Shown piece after piece: positions 1-7,559 of a DNA stretch of 14,421 bases. The translations under genes and the position numbers were made by a program. The notes under the pieces are model-generated. The model had not been told where the DNA came from, searched no databases, and worked only from the letters and a program-made list of their open reading frames with translations. The first letter of the stretch is position 1; every line of letters starts with the position of its first letter. Source of the DNA: Melampsora larici-populina 98AG31 (Eukaryota; Basidiomycota; Pucciniomycetes; Pucciniales; Melampsoraceae). The stretch lies in assembly GCF_000204055.1 (NCBI RefSeq), contig NW_006768962.1:1-14421 (forward strand), written 5' to 3'.

Positions 1-817
1 GAATATGATGATGGTTAATGGAACTTAATGCTTCTTGGAGAATGGTTGGTTCGAATTATGGGGAAGTCTAAAAGATGTTGGAGTTAGGAGACAAACGGGA
101 AAAAGAAACACCAAAAAAAAAGAAAATGAAAGCTTTTGATGAGGTTTTAAGAAGGGTTTGGGTTGAAAGAAATGGTTTGGGATCAGAGAGGTTTGAGATT
201 TTCTTTGGGAGTGATGATTTGAGTTTGGTTAGTGTACATAGTATTAAACTAGTTGGTTTTCTTATATATATATAGATAGATTTTTGTGGTTATATATTTT
301 ATTTTGATCATTTTTTTATTTTTATTTTTTTTGAATAAAAAGTTTTATGTTGGTATAATTGTGACTACATACTGTTTTCATTTCATTTGGTTTGGTTTGA
401 TTTGTTTAACTGACTGACTCTTTTTTTTTCAAAAGACTTGTATATTATCTAGTAATCAGTAACTTCATTCTTTTAAGAAATAATTATCTATTTAATTTAA
501 GAAATCAGTGCGTGTTTTTTTGCTTTGTTTGAGATTGTGAGGAGGTCGTGTTTGTTTTTTTATGCATTCAGATTCAATATAAGAGTCAAGGTTGATGGTT
601 TGGGTGGTAGTGGCATAAAGGGTTTGCAATCCACTCTTAACTCACAATATCTTTTGTGGGAGTCTTCCTTATATTTAAGGATTAGGTATTGTTTGTACTA
701 ATCTCAGTATTAGCATATTTTATCTATCATATCTGTAGATCAATCATTTTATTTCTTATTGCACGTCTCTGCTTGTTCAAAGTTACTGTTGTAAATTTTG
801 GCGTTTTACAAGTTGTG
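1..817. other. AT-rich intergenic region, no convincing gene
   Basis: This stretch is T-rich on the plus strand, with long T runs around 310-335 and 420-430 and a short TA microsatellite near 263-275. No ORF with recognisable protein sequence crosses it. The 75-275 ORF (listed separately) is the only open frame of note. It probably represents flanking host DNA beyond the 3' end of the retroelement, but I cannot fix the junction because no target duplication or matching terminus was found. Confidence 0.5.
75..275 (+). CDS. Doubtful small ORF, 66 aa, function unknown
   Basis: An open frame starts with ATG just after an in-frame TAA and encodes a charged peptide: a Lys/Glu-rich N-terminal third, then a section containing VLRRVWVERNGLG and FEIFFGSDD. 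The end runs into a TATATA tract, which looks non-coding. I recognise no domain, signal peptide or membrane segment. It could be a last exon of a gene lying to the left, or chance. The mixed hydrophilic composition is slightly more protein-like than the surrounding DNA; that is the only support. Confidence 0.18.
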   Translation: MLELGDKREKETPKKKKMKAFDEVLRRVWVERNGLGSERFEIFFGSDDLSLVSVHSIKLVGFLIYI

Positions 818-861
818 GTTTGTCCTAGACAAACGTAAAGAATTCAGGAGAGAACTCTTTA
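818..861. repeat. Two adjacent short stem-loops near the retroelement 3' end
   Basis: The first is a perfect inverted repeat, GTTTGTC / CTA loop / GACAAAC (818-834). The second, immediately after, pairs TAAAGAATTC (836-845) with GAACTCTTTA (852-861), 9 of 10 positions matching, with a 6-nt loop. They lie beyond the recombinase stop on the minus-strand element and may mark or flank its terminus. No function can be assigned from sequence alone. Confidence 0.6.
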
Positions 862-866
862 TGTTT

Positions 867-1016
867 CTTGGGGGGGCCCTCTACCCTTGTAGGGGGCTGA
901 GGGAGGTAGGACAACCCTGAGAGTAGATGGGAGGGTGCTTCCCCTTGACTCAGGACACAGTCCTGAGCCTGCGACTTCCCATCTACTGTGGTCTGTGTCA
1001 AGTTAAACCCCCCAAG
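867..1016. repeat. Three-tier nested inverted repeat in the retroelement 3' region
   Basis: Three pairs of arms are nested around one centre. The outer pair is CTTGGGGGG (867-875) with CCCCCCAAG (1008-1016). The middle pair is AGTAGATGGGA (922-932) with TCCCATCTACT (977-987). The inner pair is CTCAGGAC (949-956) with GTCCTGAG (960-967) around a 3-nt loop. The whole can fold as a long GC-rich hairpin in RNA or as a cruciform in DNA. It lies between the recombinase stop (1097) and the presumed 3' end, where YR retrotransposons carry the sequences used to rebuild their ends. A role in replication or integration is inference. Confidence 0.75.
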
Positions 1017-1096
1017 TGAGTACTCTAATACTCGCTGTCGAAGTATCTCTGACGTATGCTCCATTGAGTCTTTGGTTAATCTTTGCAGGTAGGACG

Positions 1097-2252
1097 TTAA
1101 TTATTGTATTGTATGTTTTCCAACAGTTTAAGTGTATTCAGTAATTCGGCGTCACTGTACTCTCGAATGTACAGTTTGTAAGCCTTCGATTTCCACCTCC
1201 CGGCTTTGACGATCTCTTCCAGAGGGTGGTCAAGATTCCATCGAAGGGATGCTCCACCAACGCGAAACGAGTGGCCTGTGAGTTGAGTATGGTTGTACTT
1301 CTTCCACACGTCTGTAAAGATTTTCTGACATCTAGTTTTTGTCAAGGTAATCCGCTTCTCGCCTACATAGTGGGTAAGAGAATAGAGGCTCGTCGTCTGT
1401 TGTCTTCATGCGTTCTATCAACCGCTTAACAGCACCGACCGGGTCTAGTAGCGAACTTTGGTGCTGGCAATGGATCTCTTGTATCTCGCCAACTGCAGCT
1501 GTTTTGGCTGCGCGGATCTTGATCTTCAAGTATTTTTGGTTTGGTTCCCAAATCAAATCCTTAACTTTCACTTGATCCATATTACATGATGGCTTAACAA
1601 GTTCCCCGAGTCGTGCCATCCCCCAAAAGGCGACCAAAGCGACGGTGTAAGCTACCTGGCTTTCGAGGTCGTCCTTCGCTAGGTTTTCGAGCAAACCGAA
1701 GAGATGAGTTATTAACACCAGGTTCTTTTTCTGTTTCGGCTCTTCTATAAGTTCTAGCTTTTTGGCGGCTTTCAAGATTGCTTCGATCGTGGGGGTAATC
1801 TCGTGGGGGTAATTGTATCCATGGAATAGATGCCAGGCTTTCACTCCGGACAGGTACGTTCGTATCGTGTTTGACTTAATTGGCGGGGAGAGGGGGTCAA
1901 TAGTTGCTAATTCTAGTTTTGGTCCAGCCCAGACGACGAAGCGAGACAGCACGTTTGGATCGACTGGTAAGAGGTATCTCCTTGGTATGTTGTTTTCGTT
2001 TGCGAAAGCTACTAACTTGGTCACCCCAGCGTTATAATGCTTGAGTGTGGCCGTCGACCAACTACCACCCTTTATCATATACGACTGTACGGGGTTGCTC
2101 GTCGAGCGATCAATACCATCGGCTCCTTTAAGGAATTCCATGGTTAACGAAATAGGAGATTTCTTTGGGATTAAACGATAAACTTTGTCTTTAATTTTCC
2201 GGAACTTAACAAACGAGGTTAGAGTGCAAGGGGTCAGGGGGGAAAGGTTCAT
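1097..2252 (-). pseudogene. Tyrosine recombinase of the retroelement, frameshifted
   Basis: A tyrosine recombinase would integrate the DNA copy of the element. The first part (2252 to about 1360) encodes an N-terminal SAM-like core-binding section and then the catalytic domain with the first Arg in WGMARLGEL (residue 214) and a likely beta-strand Lys in IRAAKTAAVGE. The second part, in another frame down to 1097, carries TGHSFRVGGAS (the HxxR box), GRWKSKA and KLYIREY (likely nucleophile Tyr). The two parts overlap near 1332-1375, and the reading frame must change by one base there, so the catalytic Arg and the Tyr are no longer on one protein. The ATG at 2252 lies 67 nt after the pol stop. 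Total length of about 385 codons fits the family. The R, HxxR and Y boxes themselves look intact, which suggests the frameshift is recent relative to domain loss, or an assembly error. Confidence 0.85.
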
Positions 2253-3914
2253 CTGCGGTGCGGGAACTCGATGAAGAAACTTTTTCTAGATATTGGTGTT
2301 TCAGGTTTTGGGGGTGCGTAATTACAAAACTTGTTTCACCACAAACATCAAGTCTCTAGGTACGTCAACCAGCACACGATCATTAATGCTTCTACTATCT
2401 TTCCCTCTAGACAACAGGTCTGCCAGGTTGTCACCTGTGGCGACTCTTTCCGCCACGATATCACAGTGTAAGTCCATAAGTAATCTTTGGATGGCCTTCC
2501 ATTCTTTGTTTACGGCACGGTCCCCTGACCTCCTCTTCTCCACAGCGGATTCCAAGGTAGTATTATCGGTGAGTACTTTGAAGGTTTTCCCCCCAACTTC
2601 ACGCAAACTACTAATCATAATCATACCTAATCTTATCGCTACGGTTTCCGCCCAGGCGATATTGTGTTTCCCTCGAGGTGTTTCAATTTCATTCCATCCT
2701 TTAACTAAGGTAAATTCAGCCCACTTTTCACCAATAAGGACACCTATTCCGGTCATTGAAGCATCTCCAACCCACTCCATGTCTATTGGGTCTTCATCTG
2801 GAATAATTCTCCGCGATTTGAAGGACTTCATTACGGACTGCCATTCTAAAAGGTCTTCTCGAACGTCTATTGGAATCTTTCTTCTTGCTGAAGGAACCTT
2901 CCACTCCGCTTCCCAACGGTGGAGACTAGGCATGTAGCATTTTAGGTGGGGGACTATGTAGGTTGTGTGCACCAACCTTCCAATAAATTTTTCCGCTCTC
3001 TTCAGGTTAAAGGATTCGTTCTGTAATAGAAATTCATCGATTTCATTCTTGCGTTGCTCGAACTTTTCTTCAGACAGCCGTACCGTTCTTTCGACGACAT
3101 TCCACACAAAACCGATGTAACGTTGTTTGTCGGCGAATTCATGAACTTTTTCGTCGTTAGACGCAACACCTAATCTTGTACTTAAACTGACAATGTCTTT
3201 GATAGACGTCAAATTACTTGCTTCTTTGATCAGTAGATTATTGTCCACCCAGCGGAAGGCAGCGTCTAGATTAAACACCTTCACCATAATCTGCCTCCAT
3301 AGATCAGCAGGTCGTCCAAAGACCCCACATCCTGCAACACCTCCGAACTGGATCCGTGTGTTGACCCACATCTGATTGAGTAAGTCCATAATCATCAGAA
3401 ATCTCCATTGTCCTATAAGTATTGCGATTTGACAATACACTTTTGCCCAATCATAGATTGCGGCTTGAAGTTTTGACTTGTTATTCTTAAAGAACCGGAT
3501 CAAGACTTTGAAATCGTCCCAGCTGGTGGCGAAATCTTTCTTATCAACAAAGCTGTTGACTGAAGGCGTGTCTTTGACGTCATGAGGGAAGGATAGGTCA
3601 TTGATGACTCTGAATGAGCCATCTCCGTTGATCACACTGCCCATTGGGCTTGACCAAAAGAATCCGATTTTCGAGAAGACTTCTTCGTGAGTGAATGGTC
3701 CAAAGATACAGCCTTCCCTCTTCTCCTTTTGCAGAGTATTTCTAATCTTCTCTGCTGCTAACCTCGCCAAATCATGGTTTTTTGGCGTGTACCAGCGTCT
3801 TTTCTCTAAGGTATGGTCCGGGATGCCCTGGTGGAAACCATTTTGCATACCTTCTAAAACTTTGTCGACATTGCCACCTATTCCGCACTCTTTAACCAGT
3901 TTCCTCCACATCGG

Positions 3915-3938
3915 TACAGTCAACTCTTGATGTAAGCA
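3915..3938 (+). repeat. TA target duplication and left terminal inverted repeat
   Basis: TA (3915-3916) is followed by the 22-bp left TIR (3917-3938), starting CAGTCAACTCTTGATG and ending TAAGCA. It differs from the right TIR at two adjacent positions (TG against CA). Sequence identity stops after TAAGCA. Confidence 0.95.
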
Positions 3939-4313
3939 AGCCCTATGTACGCATATCGCTTTTTAAGCAAGGGTTGGCGCGCGATTTTTTTTGGTATACG
4001 TGAGGGCCCCGCTAAAATCAGAATGCTTGATGCATAATGATTAAAGCATAGAATGGCGGGAAGTATGCTCTTATTGCAAGAATATTTTGGCATATGTATG
4101 CATATTTCCCACACTAAAAGGGGAATATGCTCTTATAGAGATTAATTTATACTACATACTGGTTAGCTTCCGGTGGATGTTTCTCAGGAAGTCAAGTGTC
4201 AAAAAAGTCTATTCTTCCCTAAAGTCACAGGGTCCAAAACCTCTGCATGTACGCTTTGATAGCAATGAGCATTCCCTCCCTCTCCCTTGAAATACAAACT
4301 CACCTAAACCACG
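3939..4313 (+). other. Transposon 5' non-coding region
   Basis: This is the stretch between the left TIR and the transposase ATG. It contains two imperfect echoes of the TIR core near its start (GTACGCATATCG and TTTTAAGCAAGGG). Short open frames in it (for example 4087-4290) show no protein-like features. It must hold the transposase promoter, but no clear TATA box was identified. Confidence 0.5.
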
Positions 4314-6735
4314 ATGTCCTCACCAAAAGTTACTGCTCTTATGAAAGAAGTTTTGTTATTGTCTCAAAACTGCCCTTCAATCAGGAAAGCCACCACTGAT
4401 GACAGGCTGTACAACATGTTCAGCAATCCTCCTGTTGATCCCAGCATAGACGAGGACACCATTACAATTACTATCAACACCAACCTAGACAATGTCTATG
4501 GGGTCGATTGTGGATCAACCTACTTACTCAGCGGAATACATGGGATTCAGCGTGTCTTGGATTATATAGACACCGCACGAAAGCATCCCAACTGGACATC
4601 AAATGTTGATTCTCTTGTTCTTCTCAAGCTTGAAGGTATGAAGGACAAGTTGAAAGGTATGACTGGCTGTTGTATCTTCATGGGACTCGTGACGGGTTGT
4701 TTATCCTGATTTTGAATATAAATATCTCTCTTCATCACTTAGCGGCTGGGGCTGCACTTCCTGCTGCTAATCGAGCTTTGGGACCTGGGAACACGGGACA
4801 TAAGCCATCAAAAAAGGGTAAGCCTTAAATCCACTGGTCATGATACAATTTTACTAATGCTTCCTTGATCCAAAGTTGCCAATAAAAACGCTTCCAATGT
4901 GGCCACAGTGTTAGATTATCACGCCGCGGGAAAGAAACATCCATTTTTGGATGACGATAAGGATGCTGGTCCAACGGTCAAAAAGAACAAAATTGCCGAG
5001 AAAGACACAACCAACTCGTCAAAAGCTGTGATTGCCCGCCGTTCCGTCAAAGATATCGGTGAAAAAATCGAGATCCTCGCCTGGCATTTCAAGAATGCCA
5101 AGACTCAAGCTCAGACTGCCGCTCACTTTAACATAACTCAATCATCATTAAGCCGTTGGATCAAGGATTCAAAATCCTTAGCTGAAGTCGTTGAAGCAAA
5201 TGGTGCATCGGTCAAAAGACAGCGCCCAGCAAAATTCCCTGAACTTGAACAAGCACTCTTCCATTGGATTATCGAAGCAAATGCACACGACATGATTGTC
5301 ACCGGTGATATCATACAAGCAAAGGCCAAGGAGTTTGGCAAGCTAATGAATGTGGAGATGAACTATTCGGACGGATGGCTTTCCAAATTCAAGGAGAGAC
5401 ACAACATCCGAAGCCGAGTAAGACATGGCGAAGCCGCATCGGTTGATATTGAGAGTGTAGCTAAGGCTCGTGAAGCTCTGCATGAACTCACAAGCCAGTA
5501 CGAGCTTCATGACATCTACAATGCTGATGAAACTGGCCTTGTATATAAGTAAGCCATCCTATCATCTCTCTATGCCGTTACCCACATTGATCATTAAGAC
5601 TCTTTGTTGATCTATCAACAGGATGCCACCAAACAAAACCTTGGCAACATTAGAAGCAGCCGGTGTGAAAGGCGACAAGATCCGGATCACATACCATCTT
5701 GGTTGTAACGCCTCTGGAACCAACAAGCTTCCACCCCTGGTCATTGGGTTTTCAGCCAAACCACGTCCTTTTGGCCGCCACACCGCTGCTTACTTCGGCT
5801 TTGATTACAAGTATAACTCAAAGGCCTGGATGACCGCAGTAATTTTTACTGAATGGCTTACAGCTCTCAATTCCCGAATGAGAGGTGATAACCGCAAGAT
5901 ACTCTTGCTACTAGACAACTTCTCTGGCCATACAAGTGCAGTCAAGTCCATCGTTCTCTCAAATATCTCAGTACACTTCTTTCCTCCAAATATGACCAGC
6001 GTCCTTCAACCATGTGATGCTGGTATCATTTGGGCATTCAAAGCGCACTATCGTCACGACTTTATTGCCCGAGCCATCCGTCGATATGAAGATCATCCTG
6101 ATTGGTCATCAAAGCAAATCTACGATATTAATATCCTTGAAGCCATGCAGATGGCCGACCGTGCCTGGAAACGAGTGACACCTGATACCATCAAGAACTG
6201 CTGGATTCATACCGGGATCCTTTCCATTACGCGTGACTGAAATCAACCTAGTCAACTATTAGCACCTGATATAGATTTAGAATCAGCAGTACAAGCTGTT
6301 GAAAAACAACTAGAAGGCCTTGAAAGGTGCTCAGGCCTAGAAGAAAGCCAATCAGCGTTTCGTATCAGTATTCAACAACTACTTAATCCCGAGATTGAGT
6401 CTTGTACTCCTGAATCTGAGACCCCCATGCCAACTTTGGAGGAGATAATACACTCAACTACGGATGCAGAGTCCGTCAAGGATCCTGAGGAGATTGAGAT
6501 TGAACAAATCGCTTGGTCCATGAAACGAGTAAGAGCAGCCGCCGAGGAAATCTCTTATGCACTTGCCTCTCGACCAAATAAGAACTTAGACAAAAACGAG
6601 CTAGATTGGAGCCCTCATGTCCAGGCAATGGATAAACTATTGGTTGACCTTCAACATCATCAGTTATTGTCCTCAAGACAAACAAGCCTTGGTACATATT
6701 TTCAATCGAGTGTAAGTCCTACATACTCAACATGA
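4314..6735 (+). pseudogene. pogo/Tigger-type transposase, four exons, in-frame TGA at 6238-6240
   Basis: Exons by splice signals and frame: 4314-4656, 4743-4817, 4876-5548 and 5622 onward. The introns are 86, 58 and 73 nt, all GT-AG; the second contains TACTAAT. Residues 1 to about 190 form an N-terminal extension I do not recognise. A CENP-B-like helix-turn-helix lies near 195-235 (AAHFNITQSSLSRWIKD), a second Tc5-type DNA-binding domain near 245-325 (GWLSKFKERHNIRSR). The catalytic core has Asp357 (YNADETGL), Asp462 (LLLLDNFSGH) and Asp496 (LQPCDAGIIWAFK), 33 residues between the last two. The catalytic triad is complete. A TGA at 6238 ends the protein at 569 residues, but the same frame stays open for a further 164 codons to 6735 with an acidic, Glu- and Gln-rich sequence, so the TGA is probably a nonsense mutation in the C-terminal tail. 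It cuts and pastes the element by binding the TIRs. Confidence 0.88.
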
Positions 6736-7046
6736 ACATCTCTATCTTTTGTACCAGCTAACTTATAATCTGGCTACAATCGCACCTTCGACCGGTCACA
6801 GGCATCTTAACTACACAATTCACTCCTCGATTTTCTTGATACTGTACATACCACTTTTTGTTATCCTTGACTACAACCTGCTACAAATCTCCCTCTATGC
6901 AATGAAAGATTCACGCATGCCACTATTCTCACCTTTGGCGCATAACTTGCGTCAAAACCCGTATTTATGCTTACATCACGATTTATGCTTACTTCGCGAT
7001 TATTCATCGCTCGGTTTAAGCACAGCAGATTTGTTGACGGTCGATA
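6736..7046 (+). other. Transposon 3' non-coding region with subterminal repeats
   Basis: It follows the transposase tail. A donor-like GTAAGT at 6712 and an acceptor-like CAG ending at 6757 would keep a reading frame open to the TIR, but the resulting peptide has no domain-like features, so I treat it as 3' untranslated and subterminal sequence. Repeats of the TIR core are listed separately. Confidence 0.5.
6963..6998 (+). repeat. Tandem 18-bp subterminal repeat related to the TIR
   Basis: ATTTATGCTTACATCACG (6963-6980) is followed directly by ATTTATGCTTACTTCGCG (6981-6998), 16 of 18 identical. The core ATGCTTACAT recurs inside the right TIR (7046-7055) in the same orientation. Several pogo and mariner relatives carry subterminal copies of a transposase-binding motif; that role here is inference. 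Confidence 0.75.
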
Positions 7047-7070
7047 TGCTTACATTGAGAGTTGACTGTA
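7047..7070 (-). repeat. Right terminal inverted repeat and TA target duplication
   Basis: TGCTTACATTGAGAGTTGAC and the following TG (7047-7068) form the inverse of the left end, 20 of 22 positions matching, followed by TA at 7069-7070. Confidence 0.95.
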
Positions 7071-7559
7071 TGTTTAATTCACACACCACAAAATCTTTTG
7101 GCCATCAACTGTCATAGTCACAGCCTGAATTCACATAAGGAATCAATTTTGGTACTTTTGTGCCAATAGAGTTGGGCACTTCTCGTGAGTGGTCTTCGTC
7201 AACTCAACGTCTATTCGAAGACCTCTCGTCATCACTGGCAAACACAAACGTCACGTAAGGCAAAAAACGAGGTAAGTCAGGCAGCTCTTTGATGGGAACT
7301 TTGTCATTTAGACATAGGTTTCTAAAGCAATCGCAGAAAAGAACATTGGGGGCAACAAGGTCTGTTTGCGGACAACATCAAGGCGCCAGGACGTTGGGTT
7401 CAACACCGAAGGTACAAATCAAGAAGGTACGACTGAGGGTAAATACACGAAGAGGAAAGCGTCGCAAATACACGGGTACGTCTTTTCGTGCTATCCAGCT
7501 GAGTATAAAGTGGAAATAGGTTTTGAAACTCTGAAAGAGCATGATGGGTTACTAATGGC

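Larger units (their letters stand above)
3917..7068 (+). mobile_element. pogo/Tigger-type DNA transposon nested in pol
   Basis: The element is 3152 bp. Its ends are 22-bp inverted repeats beginning CAGTCAACTCT, matching at 20 of 22 positions, and it is flanked by TA on both sides (3915-3916 and 7069-7070), the target choice of the Tc1/mariner superfamily. The interior encodes a spliced transposase with CENP-B-type helix-turn-helix domains and a DDE_1-type catalytic core. Deleting the element and one TA restores an uninterrupted codon (Ile) and the pol reading frame, which confirms the boundaries independently of the repeats. Confidence 0.95.
2322..7542 (-). pseudogene. Retroelement pol (reverse transcriptase-RNase H), split by a Tigger insertion
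   Basis: The frame runs from an ATG at 7542 to 7069, then resumes at 3914 and ends with TAA at 2322, about 688 residues if the 3917-7068 insertion and one TA are skipped. Counting from the TTG at 3923, the RT palm shows FRVINDLS (about 105-112), Asp158 in YDWAKVY, FGGVAGCGVFG (193-203) and WVDNN (226-229), where YVDD-type motifs carry two Asp; the second is Asn here. RNase H follows, with Asp387 (VGDAS), Glu426 (AWAETV), Asp453 (LTDNT) and Asp502 (NLADLLSRG). The N-terminal part has in-frame TGA at 7380-7378, 7206-7204 and 7107-7105. It would copy the element RNA into DNA, but as it stands no full enzyme can be made. No methyltransferase domain follows RNase H. The gag stop (7560) and this ATG are 17 nt apart in different frames. 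Confidence 0.88.

Noticed and set aside
825..1064. 79-residue minus-strand ORF after the recombinase
   Set aside because: It is encoded by the nested inverted repeats, which impose a biased composition, and it has no recognisable protein features.
2293..2937. 214-residue plus-strand ORF opposite the RNase H region
   Set aside because: It is an antisense shadow of the RT-RNase H gene, whose catalytic residues are clear on the minus strand.
3920..4114. 64-residue minus-strand ORF just upstream of the pol fragment, which could be taken as its N-terminus
   Set aside because: It lies inside the Tigger element. The real pol N-terminus lies at 7542-7069, beyond the insertion.
6749..7117. 122-residue open frame at the end of the Tigger element, reachable by a possible splice at 6712/6757
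   Set aside because: It reads straight through the subterminal repeats and the TIR into the retroelement, and its composition is not domain-like; it is an accidental open frame in low-stop sequence.
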